From NCBI GenBank assembly GCA_051277445.1, contig JBNMQC010000001.1:124001-188000 (forward strand): a stretch of DNA of 64,000 nucleotides, written 5' to 3'. Source of the DNA: Bermanella sp051277445. GTDB lineage: Bacteria > Pseudomonadota > Gammaproteobacteria > Pseudomonadales > Oceanobacteraceae. The position numbers and the translations under genes are program-made. The first letter of the stretch is position 1. Each line of letters opens with the position of its first letter. Shown here in pieces: positions 54,522 to 62,130 of this stretch. The notes under the pieces are model-generated. The model made no database searches and was not told where the DNA came from. It saw only the letters and a list, made by a program, of their open reading frames with translations.

Positions 54522-55052
54522 TTAATTGCGTTTAACCTGTAGCAAGCTGGGTAAAAAGTATTCACAAACCAGCAGCGGTTTGTCGTTCACGTAAAAAATG
54601 GATCGACGCCCCCAAACGGTTTCACCGTTAAGCTGACCTTGTTTAATTTCAATGGGGCCGCGGCGCATATTTTTATGGGCAAATAAGAATTCGCCCAACG
54701 GTTTATTTTGCAGTGTGAGTAATTGTCGTTCGCTGGCGGTTAGGGTGCTTCGTGGAATAATGCTGCGGGCGTAAATCTGCGCTTGGCCGTCAATACACAG
54801 TGTGACTTCGCGAATGTAGGCTTCATGGCGAGGCTGGATATTTAACGCTTTGCATTCAGACAAAGATGGTCGACCAAAGCGGCGATCGAGCAGCTGTAAG
54901 CTAAAGCGGCCTGGGGCTAAATCTCTCACATTCTGAGTGAGAGAACCACTGTCGAGTAACCAGTTTCGCCAAGGATTATCCACAATACTGCGCGGCATGG
55001 GAGCAAGCCCCTGCCAAGGTTGTTGTCGAAAAGAAGTGGATAACGCGAGCAT
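54522..55052 (-). CDS. ubiC: Chorismate pyruvate-lyase
   Basis: 176 aa, the usual length. Cleaves chorismate to 4-hydroxybenzoate and pyruvate, the substrate for UbiA next to it. Motifs: EVTLCIDGQAQIYARSIIP and GRRSIFYVNDKPLLVCEYFL with the conserved glutamate. Divergent from the rubredoxin gene. Confidence 0.92.
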   Translation of the reverse strand: MLALSTSFRQQPWQGLAPMPRSIVDNPWRNWLLDSGSLTQNVRDLAPGRFSLQLLDRRFGRPSLSECKALNIQPRHEAYIREVTLCIDGQAQIYARSIIPRSTLTASERQLLTLQNKPLGEFLFAHKNMRRGPIEIKQGQLNGETVWGRRSIFYVNDKPLLVCEYFLPSLLQVKRN

Positions 55053-55265
55053 GGAACAGCCTTACTTTTTGATCGGCGCACAATGGCTCAATCCGATACT
55101 TAAATCAAGTCAACATAGGGTTTCACGCACTAAATGCGCGGTCAGTCTTGGTTTGGATCAAGCCGCAGTGACTTTAAATGTCTAAATTGGCACAAACCGA
55201 ACAGATTATTTGTGTAGGACAAAAGTTTTGGGTAAGGTTCGTCGCTAAAAATTGGGAGAGAATTT

Positions 55266-55442
55266 ATGGCTCAAGATTACAAAAAGTGGCAGTGCATTGT
55301 TTGCGGTTGGATTTATGATGAAGAAGCAGGTTGCCCGGAAGAAGGTTTAGAGCCTGGAACCCGTTGGGGCGACGTGCCTGAAGATTGGTTATGCCCAGAT
55401 TGTGGCGTAGGCAAAGATGATTTTGAGATGATTGAAATCTAA
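55266..55442 (+). CDS. rubA: Rubredoxin
   Basis: 58 aa, below common ORF cut-offs. The FeS4 cysteines are C10/C13 (QCIVCGWIYDEEAG) and C43/C46 (WLCPDCGVGKDDF), the AlkG2/RubA type. ATG 55266 follows GGGAGAG. Carries electrons, probably from the reductase 172 nt downstream to an alkane hydroxylase or similar oxygenase that is not in the window. Confidence 0.96.
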   Translation: MAQDYKKWQCIVCGWIYDEEAGCPEEGLEPGTRWGDVPEDWLCPDCGVGKDDFEMIEI

Positions 55443-55520
55443 TCACGATTCATCCTCATTGCTACAGGTCTAGTGGGCTAACTGTGCCACACCAAGCAGT
55501 CAGCGCAGTTAACGCCAGCA

Positions 55521-55536
55521 GTCACCTAGCGGTGAC
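55521..55536. repeat. Small hairpin between rubredoxin and its reductase
   Basis: Perfect GTCACC-TAGC-GGTGAC. No T-run, so not a classic terminator. The spacer also contains several CAGCGCAG-like words. Confidence 0.5.
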
Positions 55537-55614
55537 GAACAGCGCAGCAATATCAGAATGTAACGTCGGCCAAGTGCTTTTTGGTGAGACGTTCTAATAA
55601 AAAGAAGGCTTATT

Positions 55615-56757
55615 ATGACGGCACCTCTAGTGGTAATCGGAACCGGTTTAGCGGGTTATAACTTGGTTAAAGAATTTCGTAAGGCTGATGCCGAGCGAGA
55701 AGTGATCATGGTTACCGCAGACGATGGTCGTCAATATTCTAAGCCGATGCTTAGCACCGGATTCAGTAAGGGCAAAGACGCCGATGGTCTTGCCATGAAT
55801 GATGCTGGTGCCATGGCTGAACAACTTAAAATTGAAATTCGCACCCATCAAACCATTACCGCCATCAACCCAGCTGAAAAAGTCGTGATGCTTGGTGATG
55901 ACGCTTTGGCTTATGGGGATTTAGTCTTAGCCTTAGGTGCCGAGCCGTTTCAGCTACCAATAGAAGGCGCTGAACACCTATATCATGTGAACGACTTGAT
56001 GGATTACGCCAAGTTCCATGATGCCGTACAAGGCAAAAAACGCGTCTTGGTGATGGGAGCGGGACTTGTGGGCTGTGAATACGCCCACGATTTGGCCAGC
56101 GCAGGTTTTGCGGTGGATTTGGTGGCACCGGATTCACAGCCACTATCTCGTTTGGTGCCTGCCCGATGTGGTGAAGCTTTGGTTCCTGCACTTGAAGCCT
56201 TGGGTGTGACACTGCACTTAGAGAAAGCGGTGACATCCGTGACCAAAGAGGGTGATCAGTTCAGCGCCCACTTATCCGATGGCACCAGCATTCAAGCGGA
56301 TGTGATGCTCAGCGCGGTGGGCTTAAAACCTCGCGTGGCGTTGGCCCAAGCTGCCGCGATCGAAGTGAACCGCGCCATCGTCGTCAATCAGCAACTGCAA
56401 ACCAGCGCGCCGAATGTGTATGCGTTGGGTGACTGTGCCGAAGTGGCGGGCCTGAATTTGTTATATGTTTTACCGCTGATGAATGGCGCAAGAGCATTGG
56501 CAAAAACCCTAGCGGGCAGCGATACACAGGTGAAATATCCGGTGATGCCGGTCATGGTGAAAACCCCGAGTTTGCCAATTGTCACCTGCCCACCGTTAGA
56601 AAACAGTGAAGGCGAATGGCAAATAGATGGCCAAAGTCCACATATTAAGGCGCTTTTTAAGGATTCTAGCGGTAAATTGCTGGGTTATGCCTTGACCGGG
56701 GACTGTGTTGCTGAAAAGATGGCTTTGAACAAGGAACTGCCAGCCATGCTGGCGTGA
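55615..56757 (+). CDS. rubB: Rubredoxin-NAD(+) reductase
   Basis: 380 aa FAD-dependent pyridine nucleotide disulfide oxidoreductase-like protein. N-terminal FAD loop VVIGTGLAGYNLVKEF, NAD loop VMGAGLVGCEYAHDLAS, and FAD-binding VYALGDCAEV. Reduces rubredoxin with NADH. Follows the rubredoxin gene, as in Pseudomonas and Acinetobacter. Confidence 0.93.
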   Translation: MTAPLVVIGTGLAGYNLVKEFRKADAEREVIMVTADDGRQYSKPMLSTGFSKGKDADGLAMNDAGAMAEQLKIEIRTHQTITAINPAEKVVMLGDDALAYGDLVLALGAEPFQLPIEGAEHLYHVNDLMDYAKFHDAVQGKKRVLVMGAGLVGCEYAHDLASAGFAVDLVAPDSQPLSRLVPARCGEALVPALEALGVTLHLEKAVTSVTKEGDQFSAHLSDGTSIQADVMLSAVGLKPRVALAQAAAIEVNRAIVVNQQLQTSAPNVYALGDCAEVAGLNLLYVLPLMNGARALAKTLAGSDTQVKYPVMPVMVKTPSLPIVTCPPLENSEGEWQIDGQSPHIKALFKDSSGKLLGYALTGDCVAEKMALNKELPAMLA

Positions 56758-56785
56758 TAACAACAATAAAAAATCGGACCGTAAT

Positions 56786-57061
56786 ATGCGTAAACCTGAA
56801 TTAGCTGCGTATGTAGCAGACCAAGCGGACATCAGTAAAGATAAAGCCGCTGAAATCATCACGATCATTACAGATCAAATCACTGAGTCTTTGCGCAAGA
56901 ATGACCCAGTGAGCCTAGTTGGGTTCGGCAGCTTCGTGCAAAAGCACCGCGCTGAACGCCAAGGTAAAAACCCTCAAACCGGTGAAGCGATCACCATTAA
57001 AGCGAGCAACTCAGTTGGCTTTAAACCGGGTAAAGCTCTAAAAGATGCAGTAAACGGCTAA
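56786..57061 (+). CDS. hup: DNA-binding protein HU
   Basis: 91 aa, the normal HU size, with the family core VSLVGFGSFVQKHRAERQGK and GKNPQTGEAITI. Histone-like architectural protein. Between rubB and the SCP2-like gene, the same place as in Pseudomonas. Confidence 0.95.
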   Translation: MRKPELAAYVADQADISKDKAAEIITIITDQITESLRKNDPVSLVGFGSFVQKHRAERQGKNPQTGEAITIKASNSVGFKPGKALKDAVNG

Positions 57062-57206
57062 CCCCTCCTTGTTCAGGCCCTGTTTTTAAAACAGGGCTGG
57101 GCAAAACCCCCTCCTAAGATTGATGCAGCCCTTGACCATGGTATGATGCCGCGGCGCTTTGCGCGTGTTTGTTACATTCTCATTATTAATAATAAAGTGG
57201 CTAATC

Positions 57207-57578
57207 ATGTTTAAGTTTAAGTTTTTACTATGGGCATTCGCCCAATTACTGAAAAAAGCAGCGAAAAATAACCCCGCGTGTGCGGAATATATTGATGGTA
57301 AGGATTTGGTTTTTCAAATTCAGACCGAAAGCGGCAGTGGTCGCCACTTTACGGTGAAAAATGGTAAGGTGAAATCCTCAGCGGGCCTAACCAAAGAGCC
57401 AACCTTTACTCTGAGTTTTAAAGATGCCGCCACAGGTATGGCGATCTTAACGGCCAAAGATAAAAATGCGTTTATGGCTGGTATTCAGAATAAAGATCTT
57501 GTGATCAGCGGTAACTTTGCAGAAGTGATGTGGTTCCAAGGCCTAACTAAATATCTAAAACCCAATAAAAAGAAATAA
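57207..57578 (+). CDS. SCP2-like sterol-carrier domain protein
   Basis: 123 aa from ATG 57207 (MFKFKFLLWAF). An in-frame start at 57159 would add 16 unlikely residues. The body (IDGKDLVFQIQTESGSGRHF, KEPTFTLSFKDAATG, LVISGNFAEVMWFQGL) is an SCP2 lipid-binding fold. Ends 2 nt before the symporter gene. Function unknown; lipid binding is inferred from the family. Confidence 0.82.
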   Translation: MFKFKFLLWAFAQLLKKAAKNNPACAEYIDGKDLVFQIQTESGSGRHFTVKNGKVKSSAGLTKEPTFTLSFKDAATGMAILTAKDKNAFMAGIQNKDLVISGNFAEVMWFQGLTKYLKPNKKK

Positions 57579-57580
57579 TC

Positions 57581-58888
57581 ATGAAGCATCCTCACGGGCT
57601 TACTCAGCAAATACTTATCGCCATGGTACTGGCCATTCTATTGGGCGCGACCGCTCAGTTGTTATTGGGACTGCACCCTTGGTTAGATACGGTTTTGGAT
57701 GAATGGCTCGTGGGCGGGTTGTTTTTTATTGTGGGCAAAATCTTTGTGGCCACGCTTAAGTTGTTAGTGGTGCCCTTGGTGCTGGTGTCCTTAGTCTGTG
57801 GCGCAGCCAGCTTAGGTTCCGGTAAACAGCTGGGTCGCTTAGGCGGCAAAACCGTGGGGCTGTATTTATTTACCACGGCGGTGGCCATTACCTTGGCCAT
57901 GGGCTTTGCCTTATTGTTTGAGCCCGGTGTGGGGGCCAACTTGTCTAGCTCTGCGGCTGTGACAATTAATCAAGCCAGTTCATTTGCTCAAGTGATGGTC
58001 GACATCTTTCCAAGTAACCCGATTGCGGCCATGGCCGAAGGCAAGATGCTGCAAATCATCGTATTTGCGTTATTGCTGGGCATGGCGGTGAATCACAGTG
58101 GTGAAGCCGGTCAGCGCATTCGTGATCATTTTGAAGATTGGAATATCGTGGTGCTGAATCTTGTCACCATGTTAATGAAATTTGCCCCTTATGGCGTATT
58201 TGCGTTGTTATTTACGCTGTTTGCACGCCAAGGTTTAGGGGCCATTCAAGAGTTATCGGTTTATTTTGCCACTGTGGTACTGGTCCTGTTGCTGCAAGCC
58301 CTAGTGGTCTACCCAAGCTTGCTGAGCGCGTTGGGACGCTTAAATCCCATGACGTTTTTATACAAGATGCGTGCAGTTCAACTGTTTGCATTCAGCACTG
58401 CCTCCAGTAACGCCACCTTGCCAGTGACCTTAAAAACCGTAGAGCAGCGTTTAGGTGTGGATAACCGCGTTGCCTCTTTTAGCTTGCCACTGGGTGCGAC
58501 GCTGAACATGGATGGCACCGCCATTATGCAAGGTGTGGCTACGGTCTTTATTGCGCAGGCTTATGGCATTGATTTGTCCGCCATGGATTTACTCACGGTG
58601 ATCGCCACTGCAACGCTTGCCTCTATTGGTACAGCGGGTGTACCTGGGGTTGGATTGGTTATGCTGTCGATGGTGTTGACCCAAGTGGGCTTACCAGTAG
58701 AAGGCATCGCATTAATCATTGGTGTTGACCGTTTACTGGATATGATGCGCACCGCCGTCAACGTCACAGGGGATGCGGCAGTGTCTTGTGTGGTGGCGAA
58801 ATCAGAGAAACAATTGAATGAGGGCGTGTTTAATGACCGCACCATTCAGTTATCGGATGATGCCGCTGCATCTTCAGAGGGTAAGTAG
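57581..58888 (+). CDS. Dicarboxylate/amino acid:cation symporter (DAACS family)
   Basis: 435 aa with about eight membrane helices and two re-entrant loops. Signatures: serine-rich FSTASSNATLPVTLK and LNMDGTAIMQGVATVF. Imports glutamate/aspartate or C4-dicarboxylates with Na+ or H+; which one cannot be told. Two nt after the SCP2-like gene. Confidence 0.92.
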   Translation: MKHPHGLTQQILIAMVLAILLGATAQLLLGLHPWLDTVLDEWLVGGLFFIVGKIFVATLKLLVVPLVLVSLVCGAASLGSGKQLGRLGGKTVGLYLFTTAVAITLAMGFALLFEPGVGANLSSSAAVTINQASSFAQVMVDIFPSNPIAAMAEGKMLQIIVFALLLGMAVNHSGEAGQRIRDHFEDWNIVVLNLVTMLMKFAPYGVFALLFTLFARQGLGAIQELSVYFATVVLVLLLQALVVYPSLLSALGRLNPMTFLYKMRAVQLFAFSTASSNATLPVTLKTVEQRLGVDNRVASFSLPLGATLNMDGTAIMQGVATVFIAQAYGIDLSAMDLLTVIATATLASIGTAGVPGVGLVMLSMVLTQVGLPVEGIALIIGVDRLLDMMRTAVNVTGDAAVSCVVAKSEKQLNEGVFNDRTIQLSDDAAASSEGK

Positions 58889-58892
58889 CGAT

Positions 58893-59699
58893 ATGCGCAG
58901 TGTGTTGTTTGTTTTAATGCTGATGCCAAACTGGTTATGGGCGGCGTCTGCTGGTGGCAGTATCGAATCCCTGTCTGCGCAGATGTCTCCGTTTTGGCAA
59001 ACCCTTAAGCCAGCCTGTGTGATGGCGTTAGAGCCCAATGTGCAATCGGCAATTACCCCCAGAATACAATTTCTAGATACACGCTTAGTGGGCAACCAAT
59101 TAGAAAAAGCCTTGGCGGAGCAAAGCCGTGACCGCAGTGCCCAGTGGGCCTCTCCGGTTTGGTCTACCCGTGACACTTTAGAAAAAAGCGCATTAAAGTT
59201 GAAAGACAGAGAGTCTTTAAGAGAGTATTTCTTTAAGCTGCAAACGCAAACCCCTAACCCAGAGCGCACGCAACTGGTGGCGGATATTCAGCATATGTCT
59301 GAACAATTGAACTTTGTATTACGCAAAGAACTGTGGAAAACCTGTCACGCACTTGGCTTGTCGCAGATTCCCGTGGCGCAACTGGAAACCGCGGTGGAAC
59401 AGCGCTGGTTGATGCAACAAGAAAAGGTTCGCCTGCAGCTTAAGCGTGAGTTGGCCGCGTTTTACTTTTACAGCTTCCGTCAAACCGACAATGCCCAATT
59501 AAAAGGTTTTGCGGATGTGGCCAAGGGCCTTAATCCTTGGGTGGAATCGACGTCTTTGGCCATTAGCGAACACTTTGCGCAGTTAAGGGAACAGCTTCTG
59601 GCCGTGCCTTTAGAAGTTACCCTTGATGTAATTGACGAGCCATTTCCTGCAGATCGTCCTTGGCCTCCATCACCTTCGTCAGGGCTGCTTCAGCCTTAA
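58893..59699 (+). CDS. Periplasmic protein of unknown function
   Basis: 268 aa from ATG 58893, giving signal peptide MRSVLFVLMLMPNWLWAASA; the upstream ATG at 58818 would lie inside the symporter gene. Mature part is helical (RDRSAQWASPVW, LREYFFKLQTQTP) without recognised motifs. Its 3' end overlaps the convergent HDOD gene by 83 nt. Confidence 0.75.
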   Translation: MRSVLFVLMLMPNWLWAASAGGSIESLSAQMSPFWQTLKPACVMALEPNVQSAITPRIQFLDTRLVGNQLEKALAEQSRDRSAQWASPVWSTRDTLEKSALKLKDRESLREYFFKLQTQTPNPERTQLVADIQHMSEQLNFVLRKELWKTCHALGLSQIPVAQLETAVEQRWLMQQEKVRLQLKRELAAFYFYSFRQTDNAQLKGFADVAKGLNPWVESTSLAISEHFAQLREQLLAVPLEVTLDVIDEPFPADRPWPPSPSSGLLQP

Positions 59700-61002
59700 C
59701 CATATCCAGCCCCAAGCGATCAATCATCGTCTGGGGGATGGTTTCTAGCGGGGCATCGTTTAATTGCTCTGTGCGTAATAACCGAGCGCTGACATACAGC
59801 ATGCTGCTGAGCATGTTGTGTTCCCCTGCGTACTCTGGCTCATTCTGATACCGAATCGCGCAACACACATCTTGTGGTAAATTCCATTGCTTTAACAAAC
59901 TGCTGCTAATTTGCTCGCGGGTAATGCCCATCAAGTGCTGTTCGATGAAATAGCGGTTGATGCTTGGATTCACCTCAATGTGGCGATTGATCATGCTGAA
60001 ATGAGGCGGGAAAACGTGGCCTAAAATTAAATAGCCAAAGTTATGCAATAAGCCACAAAGGTATGCCACCCCTTGGCTTGGGCGATGTTCCACCGGAATC
60101 GCGCGGCATAGTTCGGCCATTAACGCGGCGGTGTAAACGCTTTGCTGCCAAAAAGGAATGTACCCTTGAGGGCCATCTTTGGGCACGCTGAGGGTACGGC
60201 CAAGGGAAAGACCCAGTGCAAGATTGATCACAAGATCAAATCCTAGCACGCGAATCACGGCTTCTTGGATATTGGTAATGGAACCACTCACGCCGTAGTA
60301 AGGGCTATTGGCCCAGCTAATCACCTGGGCGCTTAAGCCTGGGTCTTTGCCAACCAGATTGGCCAGCTCTTCGGTTTCGGCGTCTTCGTCCATGCGTAGG
60401 TCGATAATCTTTTGAGCGGTTTCCGGCATGGGCGGCATATCGAGGGTTTCTTCCAAGCGTTGGTTAATGCGCAGCTGGGTGAAGTTCTCGATGGCGTTGT
60501 GAATTTGATCGCGATCGCTGTTTTGCCATTGGGCTTCAGGTAGCACCACCTCAGGGACGTTCACGCAATAATCCCCCACGCGCGCACTGCTGACTAAGGT
60601 TTGAAAATCGTTTTTGGGGATGCGTAACTCTTGCTCTTTACCGAGCACCATGATCATGTCGTCCAGTTCCAGCAGGGCTTGATCCACTAAGGTTTCAAAA
60701 CCTGTGACTTGGGGCAGTGCTGGAATGGCCTCAAGGTTTAAGCCTTGTCGAATGCGCTCGACCTTGTCTTTATCCACAGGGGTCAATTCGCGGGCCGTTT
60801 GTTTAAATACCTTGTTCAAATCCAAAATACGGTTAGCGGGATGAATGACTTGGACCCGACCATGGGTGTCTTCGAGTATGGCCAGTTGGGTAAGGACATG
60901 ATTGTTGGTTGATGCTGTGGACATGGGTGAACTCGGTTGTGAAACACAATAGGTGATCTGCCATTCGTCTAACACTTTTTGCACGCGGCTAGGTAAGGTC
61001 AT
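59617..61002 (-). CDS. HDOD-domain protein with N-terminal YbaK-like domain
   Basis: 461 aa. Residues ~1-150 resemble an aminoacyl-tRNA deacylase (YbaK/ProX) fold (LAILEDTHGRVQVIHPANRI). Residues ~190-400 are an HDOD domain (MPPMPETAQKIIDLRM, LVGKDPGLSAQVISWANSPY, GLLHNFGYLILGHVFP). HDOD proteins act in signalling and lack the full HD catalytic set. The catalytic state of the YbaK part is unknown. Convergent and overlapping with the preceding gene. Confidence 0.88.
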   Translation of the reverse strand: MTLPSRVQKVLDEWQITYCVSQPSSPMSTASTNNHVLTQLAILEDTHGRVQVIHPANRILDLNKVFKQTARELTPVDKDKVERIRQGLNLEAIPALPQVTGFETLVDQALLELDDMIMVLGKEQELRIPKNDFQTLVSSARVGDYCVNVPEVVLPEAQWQNSDRDQIHNAIENFTQLRINQRLEETLDMPPMPETAQKIIDLRMDEDAETEELANLVGKDPGLSAQVISWANSPYYGVSGSITNIQEAVIRVLGFDLVINLALGLSLGRTLSVPKDGPQGYIPFWQQSVYTAALMAELCRAIPVEHRPSQGVAYLCGLLHNFGYLILGHVFPPHFSMINRHIEVNPSINRYFIEQHLMGITREQISSSLLKQWNLPQDVCCAIRYQNEPEYAGEHNMLSSMLYVSARLLRTEQLNDAPLETIPQTMIDRLGLDMVKAEAALTKVMEAKDDLQEMARQLHQG

Positions 61003-61324
61003 AAGACTGCCTAATAATCGAAACCCTGTTCTTAACTATAGGCAAGGGAAGCAAGATTGACAGTGCACAAAGGCGGGAATAGACGTGAATTTTGTCCGCT
61101 TTTAAAATAGATGTGTAGAGGATTTAGGGGATAAATGTGTCCATATCCCTCTATGCACCATGGACCCTGCCAAGGGTTAATTGGGGTTATACTTAAGACT
61201 TATAGGAAGCGCTGCCCACTAGACACATTGGTATATGGGTAATGTGCAGGGGTTCATGTTTTGTTTGGCACCTAGGTGAAAGCCAGGTGCCGATGTGCAG
61301 ACTCATGGGACGTGTTTGTCCGTC
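61003..61324. other. Gene-free stretch with one inverted repeat
   Basis: About 320 nt between the HDOD gene and the binding-protein gene, both on the minus strand. GGCACCT/AGGTGCC (61267-61291) could be a weak terminator of the binding-protein gene. The rest should hold the HDOD promoter; no clear box seen. Confidence 0.5.
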
Positions 61325-62071
61325 TTAGCGTCCGTAGGTGCGTTCGATCACTTCAATTTGTCCCGACTGGCGGACTTTTTCAAACGCATCATTAATGGTT
61401 TTTAGAATCTTCGGGTCGGTTTGGTTATTGATGGCTAAATAAAGCGGCGTTTCTTTAAACGAGAGCACTGGCGTTAGGTCGTCGATATCGGCGCTGTCGG
61501 ATGCCACATAGGGGCCCGATAATTCATCGGCAATCCATAGGTCAATTTGCCCAAGCAGTAAGCGTTTTGGGTTGACGCTGTCGTTGGCAATAGAGGACAC
61601 ATTGAAGTTGTTTTTTTGTAAGAACAAGGTCATGACATCGTCGTTATAGCCGCCAATGCGGTACTTGCGAGCGTCTTCTAATGAATCCAGCTGAATATCG
61701 GAGCCAGGTTTAGCAAACAGGGTCCAACGTATCTCTGTCAGTGGCCCTACCCAATAAAAGCTATCTTCTCGCTCATCTGAGCGCACGGTACAAAACAAAC
61801 CATGGTTAACTTTTTGCTTCACCTTACTGATGCTGTAATCCCAGTTACGTAGCTTAATTTGGGTTTTGTAAGGCAGGTGGGGCAGCATTTGTTTGACCAC
61901 ATCGGTGCATAGGCCGGAGATTTTTTCCGCTTTATGGGCAAAGGCTTTGCCATCGGATGTCATGTTGTATGGGGGAAATTGCTCGGTAAAAAAGGTGAAC
62001 TTGGTTTCGGCGTGAGCAAATAACGTGGCGCTGGTGAATGCGATTATCAATAGCAGGTTTTTAGCGGTCAT
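61325..62071 (-). CDS. Periplasmic amino-acid-type substrate-binding protein
   Basis: 248 aa, SBP family 3 (solute-binding) fold with signal peptide MTAKNLLLIIAFTSATLFAHA. Body: FTFFTEQFPPYNM, DSFYWVGPLTEIRWTLFAKP, ALAINNQTDPKILK-like C-terminal helix. No transporter permease genes are nearby, so it may be an orphan sensor-type binding protein. Ligand unknown. Confidence 0.85.
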   Translation of the reverse strand: MTAKNLLLIIAFTSATLFAHAETKFTFFTEQFPPYNMTSDGKAFAHKAEKISGLCTDVVKQMLPHLPYKTQIKLRNWDYSISKVKQKVNHGLFCTVRSDEREDSFYWVGPLTEIRWTLFAKPGSDIQLDSLEDARKYRIGGYNDDVMTLFLQKNNFNVSSIANDSVNPKRLLLGQIDLWIADELSGPYVASDSADIDDLTPVLSFKETPLYLAINNQTDPKILKTINDAFEKVRQSGQIEVIERTYGR

Positions 62072-62130
62072 GGAGCGTCCGTTTAATATGGGCGGGTTGG
62101 GTGGCGCATATTAACCAATATGGAGCAGGA

